From contig CAUJLY010000006.1 of assembly GCA_963281155.1 (NCBI GenBank), forward strand, positions 5,890,001-5,954,000: 64,000 bases of DNA, given 5' to 3'. Below the pieces are notes generated by a model. The model was not told where the DNA came from. It saw nothing but the letters and a program-made list of their open reading frames with translations, and made no database searches. Of this stretch, positions 15,137-26,164 are shown in pieces. The position numbers were made by a program, and so were the translations under genes. Numbering within the stretch: the stretch's first letter is position 1; each line of letters starts with the position of its first letter. The stretch comes from Rhabditophanes sp. KR3021 (lineage: Eukaryota > Nematoda > Chromadorea > Rhabditida > Alloionematidae).

Positions 15137-15520
15137 GATGATGAAAGCTAAAAATATAACAAATGTATAAGTGATTAGTAAGTTGTTTTATCCAAAAATA
15201 AATTGCGAAAAAAAGAAGTTGATACATAATATAAAAAGTTATAATACACACAAATAAATTTATGGCCATTAACAAACTTCCTACTTGATTCAATGAAGTG
15301 ATTAGAGCGTTTAAAATGGGCATGACGGAAATCGTCCTTTTAATTTTTACACTTTTACATACTCCATTTTTAGCTGATATTTGACAATTCAAAATATATA
15401 TTCTTAAATTTATGTATATCTTTTACATTAAATATACATGAATGGACAAATACATAATTTAACTATGTTTAAAAAGGAAAACTGTCAAGAGATAATAAGA
15501 AGTTATTAAATAGATAAAAG
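15137..15520. other. Spacer between globin and SLC17 gene
   Basis: AT-rich spacer between the globin start and the end of the SLC17-type gene, both on the minus strand. A minus-strand frame at 15278-15392 looks mildly coding, but it begins at TTG and its only usable donor is a weak gtttgt. I do not call an exon. Confidence 0.4.
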
Positions 15521-17437
15521 TCATTTTCGTGGTATATTTTTGGTGCAGTCATTATCCAACCTTTCTTCTTTTTTTTCATCTTCTTCGGTAGCATTGTTTT
15601 CCTCTCCTCCCTCTTGTGGACCGATTGTCATTTTTACTTTAGATTTCGGAGATTTTACCATACTTATGGAACGAATCAAACGAGGAACATTCCATACTGG
15701 AGGCGGAATAATGGTTGTAGTTGAAGCTTTTCCTTTAATGGGAATTGCCCAGGCTTGTCGACGATCATCACCCCATATTGTAAAGAAAAAAACAGGCAGG
15801 ATTGCAACAGCACTGGATATATAAAACACTTCTCTCCATTCATCAATTGTGCCGTGCTGAACAATGTACTTGGTGGTTATTTTGTTACCAATACTAAACC
15901 AAGCTACGCCAAAAAAACTAATCCCCGTAACTATGCCAGAAAATGGCGGAGCTAGTTGAAGAAGAGCTGTCATCACACCAGGAGTATGCAATCCAGCAAA
16001 TGTCATTGCCGAACATAACATTGCTACGGCCATGAAAGCATGATCTTTATCAAAACTAGGAACCATAAAGACACTAAAAGATAACCCAGCAGAAGCGATA
16101 GCGTTAAATGCTTTACAGATTTTTGTCCTATTAAAGCCAAATCGGGTATTAAGATAAGATGATAAACTTGATGATGCCATTTTACTGATAAATAAGCACA
16201 AAATTGGGATCGTTGAAATAAAGCCGTTTTTAGTGGGAGCAAATTTTAAAATATCTCTTAAGTAATTTGGTAAAAATTGAAGCATGATGATAAGAGGAAA
16301 TTCATGGCAAATTAAAGCCATTATTCCAACCCATAAAGGAACTGATGTTAGCATTTCCTTCCAAGGTACTTTCCTTTTAGTGGTTCTTTTACCGATAGAT
16401 TCAGTAGCTATACGACTTTCTATAAATATTCTTTCTTTTCTTGAAATACAATATTGCTTTGAGGGTTTGTCTGCGCCCATCGGCAGCCAAAAAATAATCA
16501 CTAAAGCACAGATAAAAGAAGAAAGGTAAAAAATGGCAGGCCATCCGCCATGAAGATCTTTACGAGTGCATAAATAACCGGCAGTAGGCAATATAAATAA
16601 GGTACCAATTTGCCGTCCGCCCGTAATTATTCCAATGGCAGCGGCTCTTTCATGGCGAGGAAACCATCGTGTTATCAATGAATTTACGGCTGGTGATATA
16701 CACGCATCTGCCGCGCCAACGGTTAATCTTGCAGCAACTGCGTACCAATAACTATCACCTGCAAAAATTGGTAATGTTATATTTCCTAAAAAGCAAAGAA
16801 CAAGTCCTACTCCAACCATCCAATGCCCACTAATTCTATCTGCCCAAAGACCTGTCAAAATCATTAGTAATGCTCCTGCATTTTGGGCTGCCAACACAAC
16901 TCCCTCTTGTTCTGCTTGCCATTCAAGTCCTTCGCTGTCAGCATTAAAAGGACATTTAATCATGCAAATTAAAGCCACGGACATATTTGACGAAGAAATT
17001 GAAATACAAATGAAACAGCAGCACAAAAGGGCAGCAATTAAAAGTCTCATAGATGGAAATAAATTAGTTGATGGTGGTAAATCAACATCATCAATTCCAT
17101 TTTCGTTTTTTTCCTTTTCTATATTCGGATTATTAAAGCTTCCTTTAGAATTGTTTTCCTCTTTATTATAGCAGGAAAGGCGATTCGGGTTAGTGAATTC
17201 TTTGTTTAAACTTCCCTTTGACTGCGAGTTAGTGAGGTCGATGCGAAATATGTGTGATTTTGTTGGATGGCAGTCGGAAGCATTTGATATTTTAGATTCA
17301 GTTTTTGCCATACTATTCAAATGTCGAACACTTGTCGTTGAACGAGTAAGAGAACCATTTATCTTTTTGAAATTTTGAACAGATTGGGATTTAATATTTC
17401 GTTTATCTCTTTCTGAATCATTATCTGCTGTTTCCAT
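15521..17437 (-). CDS. SLC17-family anion/phosphate transporter (MFS)
   Basis: Twelve-span major facilitator of the SLC17 group (sialin, vesicular glutamate, type I phosphate transporters), 638 residues in one exon. About 125 hydrophilic residues precede TM1. Family landmarks seen are the AD-R-G loop after TM2 (LWADRISGHW), RWFPRHERAAAIGI after TM4, the conserved VPWKEMLTSVPLW in the central loop, APPFSGIVTGI in TM10, and the terminal EWREVFYISS plus WGDDRRQAWA. In SLC17 proteins this fold moves organic anions or phosphate coupled to H+ or Na+; the substrate here cannot be assigned. ATG 17437 lies 3 nt after an acceptor-like ttgtag (AG at 17442-17441), implying a 5'UTR intron or trans-splicing. 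The absence of coding introns is unusual for this window. Confidence 0.88.
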   Translation of the reverse strand: METADNDSERDKRNIKSQSVQNFKKINGSLTRSTTSVRHLNSMAKTESKISNASDCHPTKSHIFRIDLTNSQSKGSLNKEFTNPNRLSCYNKEENNSKGSFNNPNIEKEKNENGIDDVDLPPSTNLFPSMRLLIAALLCCCFICISISSSNMSVALICMIKCPFNADSEGLEWQAEQEGVVLAAQNAGALLMILTGLWADRISGHWMVGVGLVLCFLGNITLPIFAGDSYWYAVAARLTVGAADACISPAVNSLITRWFPRHERAAAIGIITGGRQIGTLFILPTAGYLCTRKDLHGGWPAIFYLSSFICALVIIFWLPMGADKPSKQYCISRKERIFIESRIATESIGKRTTKRKVPWKEMLTSVPLWVGIMALICHEFPLIIMLQFLPNYLRDILKFAPTKNGFISTIPILCLFISKMASSSLSSYLNTRFGFNRTKICKAFNAIASAGLSFSVFMVPSFDKDHAFMAVAMLCSAMTFAGLHTPGVMTALLQLAPPFSGIVTGISFFGVAWFSIGNKITTKYIVQHGTIDEWREVFYISSAVAILPVFFFTIWGDDRRQAWAIPIKGKASTTTIIPPPVWNVPRLIRSISMVKSPKSKVKMTIGPQEGGEENNATEEDEKKEERLDNDCTKNIPRK

Positions 17438-18197
17438 AACCTACAAATATATAACATAATTAGACAAGTATTAGAATATTTTAATTGTAAATACATGTAC
17501 ATTTATCAAAAAACAATTAAATATAAAGAAAGATACCTGCTCGTATTGAGTATAATAAAATCAGAAAAAATGAAAAGAAAATGAATATAATAAATTGAAA
17601 AGTTTTTTATCGAAATAAGCACTTTGCAGCACAATATAGCTTTAACACTTTTTTATAATTTTTGAATTAGACTGGTAGTTTGATTTAATCGACAGAACAA
17701 ATGATTTACATGTTTAATCATGATATTATGTCTCTATTATATACAGTTAAACTTCTTAATTATAAATGGAATACCCTTTAGAGAAAGTGGAGACAATAAT
17801 ACCGCAAATCATGGTCGCCAATTCTAATTGATAATAATTTATAGTATATGTGTATATACTTTTAAGTGAAAATCATTTAATGGTAAATTAATATAAACTC
17901 TTTTCTGCCTTTGCCAATAATGATTACGGTTTTTATCAATTTGGTGATACTACGAAAGAAATAAACGTAATATTGATAGATACAATATATAAGTTATTTA
18001 ATACATTACCAATAAAAGTGTCATCTGATTTAAAGGATAACTTCAAGATATTATTTCAAAATAACTACTGATTTTTTAATTGACACTAAAACATCCTTAA
18101 AAGGTAATTTTTAGATATAGGTATAAACTTATATAAATTACTTGCTGCCGTAAAACAATAAAAATGCATGATTTATTATAAGTTAATTGATTTTTTA
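17438..18197. other. Intergenic spacer, AT-rich
   Basis: No gene seen. It holds the 5' flank of the SLC17-type gene and the 3' flank of the anoctamin gene. TTTATT at 18172-18177 is a likely polyadenylation hexamer for the latter. Confidence 0.5.
18172..18177 (-). terminator. Putative polyA signal, anoctamin-10 gene
   Basis: AATAAA on the minus strand, about 20 nt beyond the longer-frame stop at 18198. Confidence 0.45.
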
Positions 18198-20782
18198 TTA
18201 AAACGAAAGGGGACTTTCTTCTTGATCATTCAAAAATGGGATCCTTTCATTCGGCGTACAACTTCTTCTACTTCTTAATTGTTTACTATTAAATCTTTTT
18301 AATAGTTTCGGTCTTTTTGTTTCTAATTGTGTTGAATTTGGAGACAAAGTTGTATTGTTAAAATTATGAATATTGTTACTTGAGCTTTTTCTTTGTGATA
18401 ATAGAGAATTTTTTTTATACATCTCTTTTTCACATGCTCCATTTTACTAATTTCTAATTGTACCCAATGCGGAGTATCGGGAATAATTGAATCCATCAAT
18501 AACCTTGCCCCCAAAAAAATATGCTCCATAATAACAACAACTAACACCTGAGAGACTGTTGACAAATCAGGAAACAATCTTTGCATCAGGCAACTTTGAC
18601 CGATTAAGGCGCAATTAACGATTACGCCAGCAATTCCCATAATCTCCATTAACTTTTGCCAGGCTCCAATATTTTTTACAATTCTCCCAAAGGGTCTTTG
18701 AACAGTATTGCAAAGTTTAAATGCATCTACTCGAATTTCAAAAAAGTTGTTTATCAATGCGCACACAGCTGCTAGTGAAAATGCTGGTGAGAAAAATAAA
18801 ACATATCCAAATTGGATAAACATTTCCAAATAATCATCTAAAGGCCTTTCATACCCATTCATCAGTGATTGTATCTCATTTTCTGTTATGCAATATTTTT
18901 CTTCCTCTATTTTGTATTCAGGAATGGGAAGACGTGGGGAATTATAATTTGAATCCACAGACACGTATCGTTTCAACATAACATCATTTTGACTAGTATT
19001 GCTATTTTCAAAGTTCTTCTTCAATTTGTTTACCCTACCTTCCAAAGTAGTTAAATTTCGGCTTTTAGTAACTTTATATGCTAATTGACAAAACCTTAAC
19101 TTTTTCATAATAAATGGGACCGTGATTTCAGCAAAATTCTGTGTTAATTGTCTAGTGACCAGTAAAGTTGCCAAGGTTTCTTGCAAACGAATCATGTCTT
19201 TTAAGTAAAATGCAATATAAAAAAGAGATGCAAAGGCAGAAACGCATTGAAATATTACAATTTTGAGAATCAAACTTTGTTCGTAATCGGCATCAATCCT
19301 ATGATTTTCTAAATTAATTTCAATAGATTAAAATATTCCAAATTAACCTCAATAAATTAGATATATTCCAAATTAATTTAAAGGTTAAATTTAAAAGCTA
19401 AATATATTCTAAACAAATACTTACCAAAATCATTTAGCCAAACAGCGAGATAACGATACAATTTGTCTGCAATTAAGGTTGTTATGGCTTGAGCAATAAT
19501 AGGTAAATATGTTATCCAGCTAAAAAAAGTTGACTCCCCAAATGCATCTTCAGCGATCGTTTGTAGTTGAATGAAAATGAAAATAAAGCATAATAGCATA
19601 ATAACAGATATACACGTGATTGGAAGACTAAATCCGTATTTTATGAGAAAATATTTCCACCCTGGATAATATGGCTCTTGACGTCCGGAAACAGGATTTG
19701 GCTTCATAGAATCACCTTTAAACTTTGATCGTGGCTCTTGTAAAATACTTTCCATTTCTAAATCATATGTGCCCCACTTAAAAGCTAATTCCGCCTGTTT
19801 TCTCTTCCAAAACTCAAGATAAGTTGAACTCCAAACGCAATTGAAAAATGCAAAAACTACAAAGCAAATATCGGTAAATAAAGAACTTTCCTTATCGTCA
19901 CTTTCAATGTTTGTTTTTATTTCAAAACCACTAATAAAAAACATTAATAATGCCATTGCTGCAGGAGCACATAAGAAAGCGGTCAAATGGCTAAGCCAAG
20001 CAAAATACATCGCAATCTCAGTTCCGAAATAATCCTTAATTTTGTCTATGGGTTGCTCATTAAATACATTAAATAACCATTCCTGCTGCAACCTTTTTAA
20101 TATTTCTCTTTGATGTAACGGAATTATTGTTCCAATGATATTGTTAGCTTGCAGGAAAGCTATCAATGTTCTACCCTCAAAAGTTGACCCTAATTTCATT
20201 GGATTTGTCGCAGAAGATTCCAATATCTTTTTGATGCTTATTGCTTCATTAGGAGCTCGTATCATATCAATAATTTGCTTCACAATCATAGACTTTTCAA
20301 TTTGAGTAAAAAAAAGTTGCTTATTTTCTACATTGAGAAAAGATTGCACTTCCAAAAAAGTGAATTGTCTACTTCCACCGCCAAATTGTTTCTTTATTGG
20401 TTTATGAATGTGGCATAATTCAGCACCTTTTAACAAACTAAACACACATATTAACATAATTAATAGTAAATAGAATATACCTTAAATAATCTGCTGTAAT
20501 ATACAACGCATAGCAATCTGTTAGTTGATGATAGCGCACTTCAATCGTTAATCCTGGCTCATATAACTTTATCACATCTACTAACCATGTTGCGACACTT
20601 CTTTGATGTTCATTATTAACCTCCGAGTTGATTGTAATTAACAAATCTGCAGTAATGTCGTCTTTTGCCAGACTCCATAACTTTGAACTTACTGCATATT
20701 TTTGGCCTTCTACAAGGCTAACTCTAATAAATTGAATAACACGGGAATGTAGCTCTTTTAAAAAAATATTTCCGGCAAACAT
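18198..20782 (-). CDS. ANO10: Anoctamin-10-type (TMEM16K) membrane protein
   Basis: TMEM16 family; vertebrate ANO10 is an ER/endosomal scramblase-like protein. Exons are 20782-20481, 20437-19425 and 19308-18198. ANO10 landmarks seen are PIDKIKDYFGTEIAMYFAWL before TM1, FKWGTYDLE, EPYYPGWK, LADKLYR-like Leu/Tyr-rich sequence before ENHR at the exon 2-3 join, FASLFYIAFYLKDM, DDYLEMFIQFGYV, and the final TM segment followed by a charged helix. The closest match by motif is ANO10 rather than ANO1. Reading straight through gives 766 residues ending at 18323 with an odd hydrophobic tail. A one-base shift at a T8 run (18409-18416) instead gives a Ser/Arg/Asn-rich tail ending at 18198 and about 808 residues. 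The start is the first ATG in a frame open further upstream. The GOLGA7 homologue lies upstream on the same strand. Confidence 0.9.
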
Positions 20783-21553
20783 AACAATTTTTATATTGTG
20801 TTTTGCCGTAATATTTATATAAGTAAGTAGATTCCAAAGACACAACAAACTCAAATGATATAAGAAACTTCGATTTTAGACACACAAAGTAACAAACTGA
20901 AAAAATAGTGGTATATTAGAGTGTTATTTTATCAAAAATGAAATTACTTATTATTTTGTTTATTATTTATCGGGATAAAGATATACACTAAGCTTAATCT
21001 TTTAATACTGATAAAATCAATACTAAATATAAAACAATACCATGTGCCTATTTAAAATTAGTATAACTAATATGCAAGAGCATGAGTTGGTATTGAAATT
21101 TAAAAGCAAGGCATCTGGTTAGAAACAAAATGGCACATATTAATATTCTCAATTTCCTTGAATAACGCGTACAGTCTCTATATAGAGAGGAAATGAGACT
21201 TAAGTTTAATAATAGTTACGAACACAATAAAACACATACATGAGGGTGTGTCTTTTCATGAACGCCAAACAGTACCAAAAGTGTACATTTAAAAAAGACA
21301 ATAGAACTCTATTTGAATGTGACATCGAAATATTCAAGTCTTTTTTAGACAAAACTTTTACTTAGTAAATAATTATTTTCATCATCAAACTTCAATGCAT
21401 TCATTCAATTATTAAAAGCAGTTTTTCATTAAAAAGTGTGATATTTAAATTATTTATGTATTCACAAGTTCTTTTAGAATTATTTATTAAATTAATTTGA
21501 TCATTTTTGATATCAAAATATGTTTTACAAAAACATATAAAGTATGATAAAAA
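20783..21553. other. Intergenic spacer, AT-rich
   Basis: Separates the anoctamin-10 start from the end of the GOLGA7-type gene. No coding frame, RNA gene or repeat recognised; presumably the anoctamin promoter region. Confidence 0.5.
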
Positions 21554-22071
21554 TTAGTTTCCCTCATCATAATACTTTCCTGTTGATAAAATATAAATTT
21601 CAATCTAAAATACGTTGAATGAATTGAAACGTGACTTTAATAACTTACAAATCTCAATCCACTGTCAAAAGGATTACTTAAATGATATCCAGCAGGGTGA
21701 AAAACTGCTTCATTTTGATTTTCTATAAAATCGCTCATATCTTCCATTATTTGCTGAGCGTGTCTTTTGTGCAGCATATTTGCAATTGTACATGTCGCAA
21801 GTGATAACAATGTGATATACAACGACTTAGTTGTAGGTACTTCCATTTTTTCTAATAACTCATTAATTCCATCCATTGTAGAAGCAAAATTTGCATGGGA
21901 AATCTTATGAATGAAAGGTTTTTAAACGTTATTAATGCATTGACTTACACATCCCTCAAACTCAAAGGGCATCATTTTCTCGAACATAGTTAATTGCTTT
22001 CCAAACCTATATTCACGCTCAATCGTTACTTTTTTGCAAGTGTATAGGGCAATATTTAAGCTTTCTGGCAT
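21554..22071 (-). CDS. GOLGA7: GOLGA7/ERF4-type palmitoyltransferase subunit
   Basis: Small Golgi protein that in vertebrates (GOLGA7/GCP16) and yeast (Erf4) partners a DHHC enzyme to S-palmitoylate Ras and other proteins. I assembled it from three exons: 22071-21949, 21903-21649 and 21604-21554, with 45- and 44-nt introns, both phase 0, giving 142 residues (human about 137). The call rests on KVTIEREYRFG at the N-terminus (compare KVFIQRDYSSG), a hydrophobic segment in the middle, and the C-terminal block FIENQNEAVFHPAGYHLSNP followed by GLRFIEIYI. That aligns with the ERF4-domain pattern of an IQEQNE-like motif, P-x-G, then GLR-IEI. The last exon has only 17 codons. The start codon lies about 0.8 kb from, and divergent to, the second globin gene. 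Confidence 0.88.
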
Positions 22072-22869
22072 TGTAGTTTTAAATACATAAAATAGTACAA
22101 ATTCATATATTCAGTATAAATTTCGTTAAAAATAATTAACTTAATATTACGATTTTGAACTATGACAAAAAATTCTTTTGGGCTAAAATAAAATTGATTA
22201 AAACTAAGCTGTCACTGTGGATGCAAAAATAACACGTAATGATTAAGATAACAAATTAAATTATCAATTTTTGGATGTAATTTATATTATGACTGATTAT
22301 TTTAAATCCTAAAATATGACTGTCAAAATGAGCGTGGGAAATGTATCTCTTGCTTTGCGTGTATTATATTACAAACCAATGGGAAAGCTAATGGTGTAGT
22401 TTTAGTTAGGAAAACTAATTTCCAAAAGTTGCCAGCTTTTAAAAAACTTTCTTTAGTTTTTGTGTTTTGCGCAGTTTAAAAATGTAGGTATATTTTTAGC
22501 AGTATAATCATTTCAATTTTTTTAAATATAAATTTTCATGTCAATCCTGTCATATCCTATATTACAGTTAAAATTCAAAAGTAAATAATAAGGTAATAGT
22601 TATCTATTTACCCATTTTTAAAGGAAATTACTTATTTTATCTAGCATCCCAGAAATACATTTATAATATTAAATAGATACATATTTTTATTTGCCACAAG
22701 TAATTTTCACTTTAAATGCTTAATTTCCCTAAGTATGTCTTTTAATTTCCTCAATGACATGTTTATATATGGCTTTTGATGACAAAATTAAGTATTTTAC
22801 AAACATAGACTTCTTAGTATTTGTTTGGCTCTGTATTAATTTAATTAAAACCAATTTTATTTAGATAAC
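22072..22869. other. Divergent promoter region, GOLGA7/globin
   Basis: About 0.8 kb between two divergent start codons. Very AT-rich, with no ORF or repeat recognised. It probably holds promoters for both genes; the globin mRNA seems to begin, or to be spliced, at the acceptor with AG at 22863-22864. Confidence 0.5.
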
Positions 22870-23758
22870 ATGAGCATGGATGAAATGGCTGAATATGCTC
22901 CCGGAGCTGTTGTTCCCTGGCCTAGATTCGATGAGGATGATGTAACCCTGTTGGTTAAATCATGGAAGGCTGTATCTAATGGACAAATGGAAGTTTTGGG
23001 GATGAAAATTTATGAAATGATTTTCAATCAGGTATAATTTCCGGATAATAAATAAAATATAACATTTTTTAGGTTCCTGAATCAAGAATATTGTTTCCTT
23101 TTATGAAATTTACCCCCGGTGGTAAAGAAAGAAAAGGGACTGAGTTTAGGTTTCAGGCTTTACGCTTCATGCAAGTAGTTGAGCAAGCTATTTTGAGCAT
23201 AAATCACCTTGATGAGCTTAATCCAATATTAGAAAATTTAGGACGTCGTCATGGCAAACTTGAAGTTTCCGCAGGTTTTCAACCTTATTTTTGGACAACA
23301 TTTATAGAATGTTCCATATTTAATATCCGTATATTTATGGAGAAAGCAAAGAAAGTTAGCTTTGATGCTAATGAAATTGATTTGTCTATTATGATTTGGA
23401 GAAGGCTCTTATCTGCTGTTATCAAACGAATAGAAGTAAGTTTGTTTTAAGACCAAAAGTGACATTTATTTTTCGAACTAAGTAAATAATACTTTAATAA
23501 ATGATTAACAATGTGTTATCAATTTAAAATGAGCTCACATTTACTTACTCTCGTCCACTTATTGTGAATCATACTCCAAAAAGAAAATAATTAATATTAT
23601 ACATTACTTTTTAGATTGGTTTTTACACAGACATTGCAAACAGAAAGTCAAATGGGGAAACAAGGAAACTTCGAAAGCAATCTACTACTACGCAATGCAG
23701 TGCTTTTTTGATGAAACAATCAAGTCGCTGGGGAGAAAATAATGAAAAAGATAAGTAA
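22870..23758 (+). CDS. Globin (Gln E7, His F8)
   Basis: Second haem globin of the window, 222 residues, clearly different from the first. Exons are 22870-23031, 23073-23435 and 23615-23758, all phase 0, with introns of 41 and 179 nt. By motif alignment Phe62 is CD1 (RILFPFMKF), the distal E7 position is Gln82 (FRFQALRFM), and the proximal F8 ligand is His114 (LGRRHGK), again 32 residues after E7. Gln at E7 occurs in several invertebrate globins and changes ligand stabilisation. The protein has an acidic N-terminal extension before the A helix and a basic, Ser/Thr-rich tail of about 45 residues beyond the globin fold, encoded by the last exon. The start is the first ATG, 5 nt after an acceptor-like tttatttag. 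Confidence 0.87.
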
Positions 23759-24384
23759 ATAACGTTAATATGTTTTTATGTTGAATTATATTAAGTTGCA
23801 TGCACTTTACCATGAGAGTAGTGTAACCAAAAAGTTGATGAATTTGTTCATTATTTTTTCAATTATCATATTTTTGATAATAACATGAGTAATATTTCAT
23901 AAACGCAAAATATATTTTTTAAATCCACTAATTATTGTTTCATTACATTACACCTGATGATATGTTGCAAATTAACATATAAGTAATTACATCTGATCCA
24001 TTATGTAAAGTTATTTATAATATAAGAGTTTTCTTTTTTATGTTTCATCACTCTTGTTATGCTACTTGTCATCTGAAATCTTTAGTTTCTAATAAACTCT
24101 TCGCTTATCTTTTGTTTGTGTCAATCTTGATCCTGCAAGTCTACAATATCATACATGCATAATTTTTTATAAAAGCCTAATTTTCCTGCTTATCAGGAGA
24201 CAAAAATAACTGATACCTAATTGTTATCATTATGTCGAGACTGTACATCCTTTTTCAATAAAAAAGGCTAGAAATATTAAATTTTATGTACGAAAGAGTG
24301 AAAACGATTTAGTTACAATGCTGATCTTTGAAAAATGGGAATATATAAAGCAATTGAAAATTCATTTTTTAAAATCTAATAGTT
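23759..24384. other. Spacer between globin and MFS gene
   Basis: AT-rich, with no coding frame. An acceptor-like aatctaatag ends at 24382, two bases before the start codon of the next gene. Confidence 0.45.
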
Positions 24385-25836
24385 ATGGGTGAAAAATATG
24401 AAAAGTTTTGGGCTAATTTTTATTTGCCGAAAAGATTAATTCTAATTCTTTTACTTCATACTACTGTTGGTAATGTTCCTATTGCTTTGTATTCAATGCA
24501 ATCAACCTATATGATTCCTATTAGAAGCTTTTTTCAAAAATCATTTAACGCCATGTTTTCTATTCAAAATTCAACCTTAATGAATGCGTTCTTTTCTATA
24601 TTTACTCAATTAGGGATTATTGGTATAATTGGAGCTATTATAGTTTACAAACAAATTGTAGTGCGGTGTTTACCTATGTTTTGTTGGTTGAAATTAGCTC
24701 AATTTCTATTTATAATAGGATGCATTTTAATGACCCTTGGAATTACTAATAACTACTTAATCCTAGCTTCCACTGCAAACGTTATATTTGGAGCAGCTTC
24801 GTTTTCCTTTTATATTAAAATTCTCTATTTACCTGAGTTTGGGTTACCAAAAGACAAAACTAAGATTGTTTTATTTAGCAATAGTGTAATGTTTATATTG
24901 AATTTCCTTGTAGCAATTGTTACGAATGAAAATGTGCTTGGCAATGAAAATCGCTGGTTTGCAATATACGTTCTTATGGCTCTAACAAGCGTACTCTATT
25001 TAACCGTGACATGGAATATGCCTGAAAGTCCGAAGCAATTATATTTAATCAAAGGCAATACATCAGAAACTATAGACTCATTGAGGTTTTATCATGGAAT
25101 GGATGTCGACACTCAACAAATCATTGACCAATTTGTAGATGAAAAACATTTTGAAAATATATTAACAAAATTATCTTTACGTGAAGTATTCAAAAGAAAA
25201 TATATTAGAAAAGTAATATTGATCATTGCTCTCAATATAATTGTCGATATTGTTTCTTTGTCAAGTATAACAGGAAAGTATGGTCAGTTTATACTTGAAA
25301 AATACTCGGATATGCCTTCTGTTATAACGTATTTAAAAATGTCGGGAAGTTGCATTTCGTTAGCAGGTTCTTTTGTTGCGCCAATTTTATTTTCAAGATT
25401 GGGAATAAGAAATTCAGTTGTCACTATCTTCGGACTATCAGTTTTGGCTTGGATATTTATGATAATGGCTGAAGGAGCTTTTTATGCAATAAACACTCCA
25501 AATACAATCAGTTTTTTCTTTTATATCATCGGAACAGTTATCGAAGAATTATCTTCGGGCCTAGGAAAGCGAAAAATATTTTTTATATTAATGAATGAAT
25601 TATGTCCCGAAGAAGCTAAAGATTCAGTAGCCACATTTATGCTTACGATTAGTATATTTGGTATTGAAACTACTGGTTTAACTATATTACCTATTTATAC
25701 TTTAATAGGAATTACGATTTACATAATATACTTTATTATAACAATAATTTGTATTACTATATTTATTTCAATAGTTCCAAACTCAAAAGAAAATCTGTAC
25801 GAAAGTTTACATGACGGTTATAAGGAATTGAAATAA
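24385..25836 (+). CDS. Divergent sugar-porter-like MFS transporter
   Basis: Intronless 483-residue integral membrane protein with about 12 hydrophobic spans, a hydrophilic central loop (about residues 210-275) and a short cytosolic tail. A PESPKQLYLIKG motif after TM6 matches the PESPR-type signature of the sugar porter (SLC2/GLUT) group, and VPNSKENLYE near the C-terminus recalls the PETKG-type motif. The other GLUT signatures (GRR/K loops, QQLSG) are missing or unrecognisable, so the substrate is unknown and the protein is probably a lineage-specific, fast-evolving paralogue. The start ATG is 2 nt after an acceptor-like tag. AATAAA occurs at 25898-25903. Confidence 0.75.
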   Translation: MGEKYEKFWANFYLPKRLILILLLHTTVGNVPIALYSMQSTYMIPIRSFFQKSFNAMFSIQNSTLMNAFFSIFTQLGIIGIIGAIIVYKQIVVRCLPMFCWLKLAQFLFIIGCILMTLGITNNYLILASTANVIFGAASFSFYIKILYLPEFGLPKDKTKIVLFSNSVMFILNFLVAIVTNENVLGNENRWFAIYVLMALTSVLYLTVTWNMPESPKQLYLIKGNTSETIDSLRFYHGMDVDTQQIIDQFVDEKHFENILTKLSLREVFKRKYIRKVILIIALNIIVDIVSLSSITGKYGQFILEKYSDMPSVITYLKMSGSCISLAGSFVAPILFSRLGIRNSVVTIFGLSVLAWIFMIMAEGAFYAINTPNTISFFFYIIGTVIEELSSGLGKRKIFFILMNELCPEEAKDSVATFMLTISIFGIETTGLTILPIYTLIGITIYIIYFIITIICITIFISIVPNSKENLYESLHDGYKELK

Positions 25837-26164
25837 AAAATTATTTTATAAAAATATTTCATTAAATTGTAGTTTTTGCTCCATCAATTTGTGATCAAAT
25901 AAATTAATTTAAGTAGTTTAAAGCTTTTATTGAAACAATTTAAAGATAATTATCACAGGATTTTATTAAAAACTTAAAAAATAAGTTAACAATATTTGGC
26001 ATATAAATCGAAAATAATGATGTTTATGCAGTATGCATTTTAACAGACATGATTTTCTTGAACTTTTTGATTATTTTTTTGAATTGGGATAATAAATTAA
26101 AGTTTAAACAATTTAACACATATTCTATTTAGTTATAAATTATGGCAATATTCCCACAAAAAGG
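25837..26164. other. Convergent 3' spacer
   Basis: Short AT-rich spacer between the convergent MFS and UNC5 genes. AATAAA on the plus strand at 25898-25903 suits the MFS transcript. Nothing else seen. Confidence 0.5.

Noticed and set aside
15278..15392. Possible upstream coding exon of the first globin
   Set aside because: The frame begins at TTG rather than ATG and the only donor giving the right phase is a weak gtttgt, so I kept ATG 15136.
15540..17378. Several plus-strand ORFs opposite the SLC17 gene
   Set aside because: They are antisense shadows of a long conserved coding exon and have no family signature or splice context.
18323..18408. Straight-through C-terminus of anoctamin-10 as the true end
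   Set aside because: The last residues form a hydrophobic stretch unlike anoctamin tails, while the neighbouring frame encodes a plausible disordered tail. Kept as an alternative only.
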